Below, piece by piece: positions 11,238 to 21,653 of a DNA stretch of 64,000 nucleotides. The stretch comes from Rhizophlyctis rosea (lineage: Eukaryota > Chytridiomycota > Chytridiomycetes > Rhizophlyctidales > Rhizophlyctidaceae), in contig JADGJC010000016.1 in NCBI GenBank assembly GCA_027596075.1, positions 1 through 64,000 on the forward strand, read 5' to 3'. How positions within the stretch are numbered: position 1 is the first letter of the stretch; each line of letters starts with the position of its first letter. The notes beneath the pieces are model-generated. The model was not told the DNA's origin, searched no databases, and worked only from the letters and a program-made list of their open reading frames with translations. The position numbers and the translations under genes are program-made.

Positions 11238-12340
11238 ATGTCAGAGGCTGTGCTGGCTTCCTCAACCTCCAACAGGCTGGAGTCCTTCGTGCTATTGTCA
11301 AAAAGTGCCAAAGGAGCCGCTTGTGCGAAGCTCATTCAAGACGCCCTGTCGGCCGCTGGTGTCTATGTATTCGCTGAGCTTTTGGAGTCACCCCACGTAC
11401 AGGAGGTGAGACAACCTCGCGAATAGTCTAACGCAGAAGAGTCTGACCGTTCGACGTCTAGCTTAAAGGAACAGACCATGAACCATACCTTAAATTGCTG
11501 GAGTTGTTTGCCTACGGAACATACGATGAGTACAAAGGTAGCCTGTGACAAAGTCTTTCGCCTAAACTGCAAAACTAAAATTAGAATCTAGCGCACGCGG
11601 CTAGCCTACCTCAACTCAATGAAACTCAGATCAGAAAATTGAAACACCTGTCAATCGTCTCGATGTCGGGCACCAACCGGGTAACTCTTCAAAAATGAGT
11701 CAAAACTTTCGTAACCATGATCTAACCAGAATCTGGTGTAGACCCTGCAATACGATACTCTTCAGCTCCACCTGGATGTTGCCAACGTCCGCGAACTCGA
11801 AGACTTGATTATTGACGCTATCTACCAAGATGTGGTCAAGGGCAAGCTGGACCAGAAGCGCAAGGCGTTGGAAGTTGAGTACGCAATGGGACGTGACCTG
11901 AAACCGGGCGAATCTCAACGCATACTGCAAACTCTGGAGCAATGGTAGGCAATGCATTTATATCTTGTACCATTACGACCGGGTATTGACAATTTGCCCC
12001 ATGGCAAGGTCGAACAACACTGACAGCATCTTGAAGGCTATCGACGAGCAGAAGCAGATTGTTGCTGAGTCGGCAAAACGATTCAAGAAGGAGAAGGACG
12101 ATTACGAGAAACTGATGGAGGCAGCCAAAAAGGAAGCAAAGTCGGCTCCACACACACGGTCAGGTCACCATGAAGCCTTCGATATGAGACCAGACTATTG
12201 TGACTATGGGGAAGGGGATCGTCGCAGTGGGAAAAGGTAAATTTCGTTTGTATAACATTTGCTTGAATCTTGGGCTAACGAGCATTATATTCGAACCTAG
12301 AAATGTGAAAAGCAGATATGGTGCCCCTAGCCGTCGATGA
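11238..12340 (+). CDS. CSN7: COP9 signalosome subunit 7 (PCI domain)
   Basis: PCI-domain subunit of the COP9 signalosome, the cullin deneddylase. Model: join(11238..11405,11462..11537,11592..11680,11742..11944,12009..12236,12301..12340), 267 aa. Diagnostic segments are LLSKSAKGAACAKLIQ, GVYVFAELLESP, LLELFAYGTYDEY, IRKLKHLSIVSM and NVRELEDLIIDAIYQDVVKG. A C-terminal coiled coil (AIDEQKQIVAESAKRFKKE) follows the PCI winged helix, as in CSN7A/B. The last intron is inferred: without it the protein stops at 12240, only a few residues earlier. It converges with the borealin gene, leaving 143 bp between stops. Confidence 0.92.
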
Positions 12341-12483
12341 GCGGTCATTTTCGTCCACTCGAACCTTTGTATATTCCTTTTGCTACCAATACCCCTTGCT
12401 AAAATAAATTGTATTGTACATTGCATGTATCCGCCATGGCCGTGATTTGAAAGGCGTTGAGGCGTTGGGTATCGTGGGACACT

Positions 12484-13380
12484 TCAAACCATCCCGGCTA
12501 GAATGCGGTCAATATCCCCTTGTAAAGCCTTCAATTTCTCATAAGCAGTTTTTCGATCCTCCTCCCCAAGACCTTCTTTGATCTGCTCGACAGGCACATC
12601 TGTATCAAAATCCAGGATATCACCGTTCCCAAGAGGTATGCATATTGACGGCGTTGGAGGTGGGAGCCCCTGGTTCATCATTTTGGCATGACTTCTTAGT
12701 GTGATACGCCGGCTGTTTGTGGCATTGTTTGCGGGTGTTTCGGGCAACATGTTTGCGAATTTTTGTGGTGTTTCGGGAATCTGAGAGGAGTGTCATCAGT
12801 ACGTCGCCCAATGCACTCGCGACGGTAACAGACTTACGATTGGTCCATGGGCAAACGATGCTAAAGAAGGTATGTAAGCCAATGATCGACAGGGGGTGGC
12901 AGGAAGAACCACATTTCACATACCTAGAGTTTCCTTTTGCTGTTTTGCTTTGCCGCGCTGCGTTCGTGTTTTGCTGCTTCCATTATGGTATTACACCTCA
13001 CTGTAACCACAATACGATACACAAACACACAACATACGCAGTCCCAGTTGCATCTCTTTCTTCCGCAACGGTCAAACCACGTCGTGCAAGGTTGATGTCG
13101 CCACCATACACCAAACAGAACGTCTTCATATCCATATTGGCGATTTCCGGGGGGAGGACAGCTAGAGCTCGACATTGTCTGAGCAGTGTTTCTTCCAGTT
13201 CGGCTGTATCCCGTTCATAGCGTTCTTTGCGACTCTGCACTATGCACGCTGGTAAGTTAATGGGAACAAGCTAAAACGGTGATTACTGTGGCACTGACTT
13301 TCCACAGTGAGGTTGGCGAGCATCGCCGCCTTCCGCTCCGGGGAGAGCTTCAGGTGTAGTGGTGCAGCGTCCAACTCCAT
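12484..13380 (-). CDS. Borealin-like chromosomal passenger complex subunit
   Basis: Model: complement(join(12484..12780,12838..12860,12924..12973,13038..13239,13299..13380)), 217 aa with consistent phases, including a 23-nt exon. The N-terminus (LSPERKAAMLANLTVE, then RYERDTAELEETLLRQ and LAVLPPEIANM) matches the Nbl1/Borealin N-terminal helix, which packs with INCENP and Survivin. The C-terminus has ICIPLGNGDILDFD, resembling the borealin C-terminal domain, then a helix ending in DIDRILAGMV. The start at 13380 follows from the domain, and the TAG acceptor before exon 2 restores the frame. The middle is short and basic. Partner genes are not in the window. The call rests on motif resemblance only; the exact exon-3 acceptor is the least certain part. 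Confidence 0.72.
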
Positions 13381-14783
13381 TTCAGTCTCCCGCTGTGTTG
13401 AGTGGTGATGTGATGTGGGATTCCCGTTCGTTTGATATGTTTTCGTAAGGTTTGTGTTCTCAAAAGAACGGCTGGTTGCGGAACAGTTTGAGGAAGATGA
13501 AAGGTGGTCTCATTTCAACCCAATTTCAACCCAGACCTTTTTGGGTTCTTTCGGACCACTTGTCCGAAGTGTCGCGGTGTCGCGGAAATGTGCACAGTCA
13601 CTGTGAACGATGTGCACCAGAGAAGCTCTTCTTGATTTGTTTACCTCCATCCACCACGTCAGTGCTTCCGTCGATCCCTTGCGGCATCCAAGCCCTGAAA
13701 AGCGAAGTCGCTTAGGGTAATAAAAGGAGATCAGCACCTGTCTCACCTTCCCTCTTCATTTTCACCGATCACACCGGCCAGCTTAGTTCCTCCTTAATCG
13801 CGAGCATCTAACATAAACCAAGTAACCTGCTTCCTTGGGCAACGGACGCTTTTTCCAGAACCACCAGGTACGTGATGACCCCCCTCCCTTTCAGAAACAT
13901 GCACGGCGAAACCTCCGGTAATGTTTGGTCTGCTGGGCTAGGTACGAAGGGGTTGCTGGCGAACGCACGCTAACAAAACAGTAGTTCCTCCTTTCACCAC
14001 CAACAGGCGAAAACACAGCGGTTCCAAGACACTAAGGTACGTGTATGACCCATCTCCTTTTCGGGACGTGCATTTGTGCCTGTCCTCCTTCGGGTTGGTT
14101 GCCGCTGCTGGGTACGGATTGGCGATGGTGATGCGTACTCTGACCTCCCAGAAGTTCTCACTTCTCATTGCACAGAAACGATGCGCTTCGGGCAAGGTAA
14201 GCACCTCATATGTATGATGCATGCATTGGACAGGCGGCTGCGCCAGTATTCTGCCAATGCCCTGTCCTGCTGCTTGATTGCTCTTGGTGGTATTGCTTTA
14301 CATACGAGGTGGACCCAAGACATGGAGATACATATGCCAGCTGCTTAACAATTGAGGGTTGAGGTCAAAGGAGCACACCCATCCCCTGGATCCCCGCTCG
14401 GTGATAACATGTGGTGGGAAGAGGGCGGTTCTGAGGTCTTTTTTCAGAGAGAGCATCTGCACCTTTCAACAAGACATTCCTGCGTTGAGTTCAACTCATA
14501 CTAGGACATATTCATATTCTAAGATAGAGAAGGAAACAAGCTACGGAGCGTGTTGGTGATATACATGAGGGCAAGATCAATCAATGGCACCACGACCAGA
14601 TTCCTACTGCTTAGTTTCGCGACCGATGCAAATGTCAACCACATACTCGAAACAGACGAAGGGCTATATTTCAAGATCTACTTATGTACAACGAGATTTG
14701 GTCAGCTCTTCGTTTCCAACGCACTCAAAATCGCCTCGATTTCCTGCAACAACTGAATGAGCCATTGAAGATGACACTTTTCC
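13381..14783. other. 1.4 kb without a protein-coding gene
   Basis: Lies between the borealin start and the VPS51 3' end. No recognisable protein domain on either strand. The interval 13790-14340 contains several strong splice-site-like signals (see the separate entry). The rest shows nothing I can assign. Confidence 0.5.
13790..14340 (+). ncRNA. Candidate spliced non-coding (or very short coding) transcript
   Basis: Three exon-like blocks end at strong donors: near 13866 (CCACCAG then GTACGTG), near 14035 (ACTAAG then GTACGTG) and near 14195 (GGGCAAG then GTAAGC). Two are preceded by good acceptors: 13981, with a branch-point-like GCTAAC a few bases upstream, and 14175. The first two donor regions resemble each other (GTACGTG then TGACCC). 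No protein domain emerges; the only ATG at an exon start gives a tiny peptide. Transcription is inferred from splice signals alone. Confidence 0.22.
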
Positions 14784-17700
14784 TCAAAACACACCCACCG
14801 GATAGTCGAGCGGTTGTGGATCGATGCAGCGTCGGGATGCAGATGTCATAACTTCATCCAACAGACTGCTCAGTAATCTGCATTCACAGTTTATGCCGTC
14901 AACATTGATGGACATTCCCAGGTCACCTTCCCCATCATACCTGTCGTCATTGATGTATGGCCATATATGACCCTTCAAATACTCGGAATCGACTTGTACT
15001 TGTTGAAAGCCCTGCGTATTCAATGTGACAAGGCGAGCTTCTTCCATGAAGCACTAAAATAAAGACTAGGCGTCAATTCACAATTGGGCATGAATATCAA
15101 GCAGATGTCCAAACCTTGATGACTATTTTGGCTATCCCATTTAAGATGGCCCCTTTATTCAGCTCATTCAGATCAACGGGACTGTAAAACTCGATCCGTT
15201 CTGCGAAAAGCTTGTCGATGTTGGTAAGCATCGCGTCGAATTTGCTCCCAGTTCCTCCTAGCGGCATCTTATATCCGGATGAGAATGAGCTCGTGGACGA
15301 CGACGTATGCGGATTCTTGTACAGTTGCTGCGAGCCGGTACGTGAATGTCCTTGCTGTTTACTTGTTCGTCGATTTGAGTCGACTGAACCACAATTAGAC
15401 ATGAAGACCCATGCCAGGAAGAGCCCATCCAAAGAGATTCAAAACTCACTTGATGCGCGATCTTTCTTTTCCGACGACCCGTCATCTGGATACAGCTGGC
15501 CCACATTAAGCTCCTGCACCCCAAGCTGCTCCACAACTTTTACCCATGTAGGCGACACAATTGACACAGCAGCCGTGGTGCTCCAGTCCGTTGTTTGCAT
15601 GTGGTCTTGTACCATTGTTGTGAGCTGGTTGGCCACCATCTCGACTAGTCGCGTTAAAAGTTTCTGTACCGCAGATTGAGTTTGATGTCCGGCGGGGCGC
15701 ATTTGTGAACTGGCTTACTTGTGCGGTAATACGGCAGTGGCCTGCAATCTCCCGAGCCCTGATCAATGCATCTTCCACCTCCACCGAGGCATCGCGCAAA
15801 TTTTGTCCGCTTCCGTATCTGGAACCGCTCAGACCTCCGAAGGTCCCACCACTGGCTGTGACTACTTGAGGGCCTCTCCTTCCTTTTGGAGGGCCCAGCT
15901 TCGGTCCGGCGTGTGACATGTCGGTCTTTTTTGAAAAAAGGACGTCATTGTATGCGGACATGACTCCTTCCACAGTGCCGTTACAAAGTTCTAAGGCCGA
16001 CCGTGACATTAATAGACAGATGATTGGAGCTTTATCGCCATGTTTCGAATGATTATACGACTAGAAAATGATCTAAATAAAACGAATATTCCAATGTACA
16101 GCGGCTGGTCGGACCATACCATCATTTCATCCGAAAACGATATCCAAAACACATCCAAGTTTCGTTGGATTTGGTCAAGGATATCATCCGTCCCCAGCTC
16201 CGTATTTTGCATAAATTGTCGATTCGGTCTTGCAAAGTTCTGCCCAAGGTGTCAAAGAAGTTGTCGCAAAGAGGCGATGGTATCCGACTTACTTCCAGAA
16301 TCGGTAGACACTGATTGATCAGAGTGTCTTTGATCCAACCGTTGAGCGAGCGTACAAAAGCCAACAAATCGGCCTGAGTATCAGGGTTGTAGCCGTCATA
16401 GCGATCTAAAAGCGATGTAAAATTACTCCGATGTCCTCAGCGATGATGCAAATCTATACACACCTCCAAACTCCTTTTTCACCTTTGCGAAAATGGCGGT
16501 GATTATCCGGGATAACAGGTCAAATGCAAAAGCATTGACTTTCTTATGTATTCTCGTCTTCTGTTTCATAGATTCCATCTTGAACACATCTTGATGAAGC
16601 TTATCCAGGACATGGAGATACCGAAGCGGCGCCAGTTGAGTAATGTCGTCCTAGCGCAGAAATACGTCAATTTCAAAAGCAATTTGCATTACACGTTCGA
16701 ACCACGCTTACTGGTATTTTCAGGATATCGCTGACAACGCCAAAATACTCTTTGATAACACTTTCCATGGTAGTGCCGAATTCGTCCCTGAGTTTTTGCC
16801 TTTCCTATTCATCCTCTTGTAAGTTCATGTAAATCCATATCCTACCACATACGCATACCTCACTGGTCACACTGACAACAAATGTGAGTGTCCCGTTCGT
16901 TTGACTTTCAATGCTTCTGGGAGAGATTGGCGTCTCCTCGCTCAAAAAATACGCATTGTAGCCATCTACAAAACTTCCAAATTCCTCCAAAACGGTACGA
17001 TCAAGATAGTCCACTTGATCAACGAGCAATTTGATCTCGGGTGATAATGCATCATCGGCTTGAGCGACATCAGAGGCCGTTGACTCAGAGATGCGGATTG
17101 ATTTTATGTGGTTTATTGCGTTGTTTTTTACTCGACGTAGCTGTGCAGTGCCGCTGAGAATGATGAGCTTAAAATCCCATCTGGAGGAACGGAAATCTTT
17201 ACCATTTGATGTACTCTCTTGATAACTCTGCCGGAGACTTGGCGTTCATTCCAATCAGTAGGCCAACACATTCAGATATTTCCCTCATGGACGCCTATTG
17301 AAATGTTAACATCAATGTCTCAATGAAGGTGTCCACATACTATCCATACCCCATCACTGGTCAATTTTTGACTAACGTCTCGTTTGACTTGATCCATTAT
17401 CACTTGGCATTCATCTTCAATCTTCTTGAAGACCGGCACATGCCGATAATGAACCAATAGATTGGACGTACGCGCATAATACCGTACTGCCTGGGAATAC
17501 AGTTTTTTGTTCACGCATTGACTCAACCGCGTCGGAAGTTCGAAGACGAAATTCAACTAATATAGAATCAGCATTGAAAGCATCTCCAACGTCCGGTGCC
17601 TCGACAGTACCTTTTGCAACAGGTTGTGAACACCACTCAGTTTCCGAATCTTCTCCCGCTTTTCTGCCAAGCCGCTATTGATGGAATTAGACGCCTCCGA

Positions 17701-18350
17701 TATGTTTTTCAAGTGGTCTGAGAGTTTCGCCATTTCTTGCTGCATATCTTCAACGTCGGTCCGCATCTATGGACGAAATGTTGATATGTATCGGATATCA
17801 GGGCAAACCATGAATTTGAAACCTTCTTGATAGTATCGGTCGCAGCAATGAATTTATTATAGTTCTCATACACCAATGTCTTCGTATCTCCATCCAATTG
17901 TTTGATGTCTAAGCGGCAAGGTTACGTGTGCAGGCTAAACAAACTTTCGATTTCAGTGAGCACGGACCTGATACGAGTTCGTTGTCGCGTTGTATCAACT
18001 CAGGAAGGTGCTCTTTGACCAAGACATTATTCACAGAAAGTTCGGCATTGAATGCGAAATTATCTGGAGGATTCAAAGTTGACACGTGTCAGATTGTGTC
18101 CCAACTCATTTCTCGAGACAAATATGGTCAAAAGGCCGTCCGGGGAAGTCTCACCCAAGTTCAACGGGTCCGCCTTTTGTTGCTTTGTGATCTCGGCTGA
18201 CTCTTCTTTCCCGCTTCCTGCAACGCCATAATAGTTTTTGAGAAGGTCTCGCTTTTTCCGACGCGGTGCCTCTGCAGGGAACGTGGGAGAGCCGGGAAGG
18301 AGCGAAGATGAACGTGGAGGGTGTGGAGATGTGGAAGGAGGAGAGGGCAT
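14784..18350 (-). CDS. VPS51: GARP/EARP tethering complex subunit VPS51
   Basis: Subunit of the GARP and EARP tethering complexes, which capture endosome-derived vesicles at the trans-Golgi or recycling endosomes. Start at 18350 ([16 protein letters not shown]), then [13 protein letters not shown] and DPLNL, typical of the VPS51 N-terminus. Next come [35 protein letters not shown] and [15 protein letters not shown], the Vps51/Vps67 domain. The C-terminal exon ([20 protein letters not shown]) matches the end of animal VPS51. The gene is split into many exons by short introns across 3.5 kb. Exact boundaries were not all resolved. Divergent from the rhodanese gene, with 293 bp between starts. 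Confidence 0.9.
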
Positions 18351-18643
18351 TCTTCAACGACGCGTCCTCTGTGCAGAAGTGGATCTATTGTTGCGTGAAT
18401 TGAACTTGCGGATACTGCAAAGAGAAATGTTTGGAACTGGCTACTTATGGAAGATGATGGCGAGACGAAGAGATGACAGCGGCCGCGGCCCAAAGAATCA
18501 AGACGTGGCCTCCATGCTGTGGTGCCCTGGGGCACTCCAAGGTGCCGCAGCTGGGTCGTGATGCTGCTAAAGGGTGACAGCTTCGCAGATGGAAATATCA
18601 TCCACTTTCGAAGTTTGCACTGAGATTTTGCTTCTGCACCAGA
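18351..18643. promoter_or_regulatory. Divergent promoter region VPS51 / rhodanese
   Basis: 293 bp separating two start codons of opposite orientation. No specific element recognised. Confidence 0.4.
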
Positions 18644-19370
18644 ATGAAGTTGATGACCGATCCGATTCGTTGTTACCGCCCATCCACCAATTCTTCCCGC
18701 TACAGGCTGTGCTTCGTGCCCTTGGTCCCACGATTCCAATTTAGCACCCGACACATAACGACAAACCCACCAGGCCCAGGCTTCATCACCGCTGAAGAGC
18801 TTTCTCAACTTTTGCGCAAAGCCGACGTCAAACCAGGGCAAGTGCACCACTTTGTAAGAGCGACGAGACAAATTCTAAGACTCTTGCGAGAATAGCTTGG
18901 ACTATCTCATCTTTGACGTGCGGGAATCTGATTCTTACGGTCGATCTCACATTCGAAGTGCTCTCAATGCTCCTTCCCAAAAACTCCTGTCCACCAGTCC
19001 AGTGCAACTCATCACGGCTTTCCATTTCGCTGCACAATACGCGCAAAGACGTGATGTGGACTGCACATATCGCAAAAACGAGGGTGGTCAACCGCTCACT
19101 CTGATTAGAAGTCTGAAGAACCAAACTATCTTCGACCTTGGTGATCCGTCAACCCCACATTCCACTTCATCCGCTCGTCTTCCGCCACTCTTGGTCTTTC
19201 ACTGTCAGCTGTCATTGATTCGAGGACCAGCGTCTGCTGCACACGTCCACCATACCTTCAAGATGACGAATCCCAGCAACTCTCCTCGCATCGTCATCCT
19301 GGAGGGTGGTTTCAAAGGCTGGATAAGACAATATGGAGAGGATCATATAGTGACCGTTAAGGGTGGGTGA
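18644..19370 (+). CDS. Rhodanese-fold Cdc25/Acr2-like phosphatase or reductase
   Basis: A single rhodanese domain of the Cdc25/arsenate-reductase (Acr2/Ibp1) type. FITAEELSQLLRKADVKPG leads into LDYLIFDVRESDSYGRSHI. The active-site loop is HCQLSLIRG, i.e. H-C-x5-R, then ILEGGFKGWIRQYG. The N-terminus (RYRLCFVPLVPRFQFSTRH) is Arg/Ser/hydrophobic and may be a mitochondrial targeting peptide. The reading frame needs an intron 18838..18895 with a GC-AG boundary (donor GCAAGT); GT donors nearby break the frame or meet a stop. A 45-residue insert precedes the active-site strand. The stop at 19370 gives 222 aa; a further short C-terminal exon is possible but its intron would be under 40 nt. Substrate unknown. 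Confidence 0.78.
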
Positions 19371-19948
19371 TTGATGCTGAAGCCATTACAAGACTTTGCA
19401 GGCATCCCCACACATGGGTTGTATTGTATGAGTCCATGGCTCGTGGGGCAGGTTCAAAGTGGCGAAACTGCGCATATGGATCTGAGACTTTTACTAAACA
19501 GAGATCGCAACCACCGCTATACTCTTTTCTTGCCCCTCACTATTTGATCCCATATCCTTTTCAGTGCGCTTGTGGAGTGGCCCTCCGGTAGTTTCCAAAA
19601 TATACCAGAGAGGCGGCAAATATGATGTATGACACACGCAGAGAATTCAACCTGCCGCATCCACCACCAAACTAGGGTGCTTGAAGGACATGTTATCTGT
19701 CATGAATACCGAATGAATAGTTAGTGAAAAGCGGACTGCGTTTGGACCCTGGAGTTGTCCCTGCTTCAGAGCCACCCAGCCCTGGGCTCCGCCGGGGCCG
19801 GCCCTCGTGCTGTGCCACCAACGCCACCAATCAATGATTTCCTCCCCTCTCCGGCCCTCTCCTTCTCTCACGCGAACATTCCCACACTCATCACATCACA
19901 CTTGTAGACCATAGCCATCGGCACTTTTTCTCATCGTTCTTGTGAGCA
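19371..19948. other. Intergenic, rhodanese to REDIC1-like gene
   Basis: No gene supported. A GC-rich patch near 19770-19850 has no coding signature. Contains the promoter of the next plus-strand gene. Confidence 0.45.
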
Positions 19949-21231
19949 ATGAACTGGATGTCGGGAAGCCGCTCAGCTATCAAAAGTAAAGCTGAATTAC
20001 AGAAGGTCAGGCAGACACAGAGCCAGGTTGGTGTTCAAAAAAAATTATTGATCATGAAGTGACACCGCTTCGTCTGCAGCAAAAAGACTATTTCAATCGA
20101 AAACGGATGCAAAGTCGGCGTGTACCTGCTCAACAGACCCCTGTGCTTCATAAACTAGACCGGGCTCAAGTCGGAAAGCAACTAGCGTCTACTACGAACG
20201 AGGGACAAGGGCTCGGTACAGGATCCACAGCGCAACACTCATATGGATCGAAGCGGGAAGTTTCATTGGACATCCTGAACTTACAGTGCCATGGTTCGAG
20301 TCTTGTAGTGATGTGTAGATGACGAGATGCTCATATGGTCATTTCAGATGACGACCCGAAGCGGTTGATGCATCAAAAGACAGACCAAAAACGGAAAATG
20401 GTATGAGATGTGGGCATGAAAGCCAGCATTAGCGGATCATTCACACATACCTAGGTCAAGGATTCCTCCCAGCAACTTGGAGGACCTGATGCAGAGAGGC
20501 GGACTGTCGGTCGCAAGCGCCAGCAGTCTTTCCCAATCAAAAACTATGATTTGGAAGGCCTGCATGATACCTTTCACAGCCCATCTTCTCCAGATAGCGA
20601 GATTTCATCACCTACATCAGCGCGACTGCACTTTCGCAAATCATCCGGACTCGTATCAGAGGCTGACAACAGCCGCTCACTGGAAAATTCATCTCTGCTT
20701 GCCGAAAGAGCCGCTACATACCGCACTGCTCAATCTGACCGGGAATCAACTGATATGAATAGTGAAGATTCGGACGTTGATTCAATGCTGCCCAAGTCAT
20801 CTTACGCCAAAAAGAGCACCAGCAGCCAATCCATTGCCTGGAACGCTTTCCTCGGATCGACAACGCCCGCTACCACAACCAGGACCAGCTCCAGAGACTC
20901 CCATTCCCCATTTGACAACAGGAGGAGTTCCATGTCGAATCGGAGCACTTCCTCTCCGACGTCATTTTCCAGTGAATCTAGAGTACGGCAAGGAAATGAC
21001 TCGCGCGGTGTGCATCCAGAGGGTACGCCGCCACGAAGTACATTTGGGAGTGTGGTGGCAACATATGGATCAGGAGAACGGGAGGGGAATATGCCCATGA
21101 AAGTCTTTCCAAGTCCGTCGGCAGTGCGTGCTCTGCGGCGGAAGGAAATTGCGCCATCAGGAACCATGAAAACGGACATGGATTGGCAGCAGTTTTTCGA
21201 GCAAGGATCGGTCAGGCACGAAGGGGCATAG
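19949..21231 (+). CDS. REDIC1/C12orf40-like meiotic recombination factor (tentative)
   Basis: Exons: 19949..20005 (or ..20026), 20080..20293, 20348..20400 and 20455..21231, about 366 aa. It begins MNWMSGSRSAIKSKAELQK, then QKDYFNRKRMQS, and shortly after EVSLDILNL. This order (MNW-x-G-SRS, then basic K-[DE]-YF, then VSLDILNL) matches my recollection of vertebrate REDIC1 (C12orf40), a meiotic crossover factor. With the earlier donor (GTCAGG at 20006) the spacing from Met to KDYF equals the vertebrate spacing. The remainder is Ser/Thr-rich and disordered, with IAWNAFLGS and a C-terminal MDWQQFFEQ as the only ordered-looking pieces. Function is inferred from short motifs; it could instead belong to a broader family sharing this N-terminus. 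Confidence 0.5.
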
Positions 21232-21653
21232 TGATATTCGTCAATATATCTAATTCTTGAACATGAAGCATACTGCAGCTCGCGATATAGGTCAGGTGTA
21301 ATGTTCTAATTTGAAAGGCAGAGTCTCCTTCTGCATATGATAGAATAGATACGGAAACTCACGGATATTTAATTTGAGCACGATGCTCAAGGATGCGGCA
21401 GAACTAAAAAGGGGAGCCTGCATTAGCCTACAGAAATGGCATTTTGATCACTTGAGAATTTTGGGGAAAGAGGTTGGGAGGTGGCTTGTCCAAATGCTTT
21501 CGTAAGCCTGATGAACCCCGTCCCCACGTTTACTTTCCGTTCCCCTCGCCATTCTGTGAACTTTGCAAGGTTCAATCAGATACCCTTCAACTTTGTTCTC
21601 CCAACTTTCAAATCTTTTGGGCACCAGTAAGACTCGCGTGCCAAAGTCTCAAC
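21232..21653. other. Intergenic upstream of IFT81
   Basis: An open frame runs from 21474 into IFT81, but its residues before the Met at 21654 show no family similarity. This is treated as 5' UTR and promoter. Confidence 0.5.

Noticed and set aside
19371..19550. Extra C-terminal exon of the rhodanese gene
   Set aside because: Joining it requires an intron of 30-39 nt, below the usual fungal minimum; kept as a remote possibility only.
21474..21653. Possible N-terminal extension of IFT81
   Set aside because: Residues before the Met at 21654 have no family similarity, while the protein from that Met aligns with the start of IFT81.
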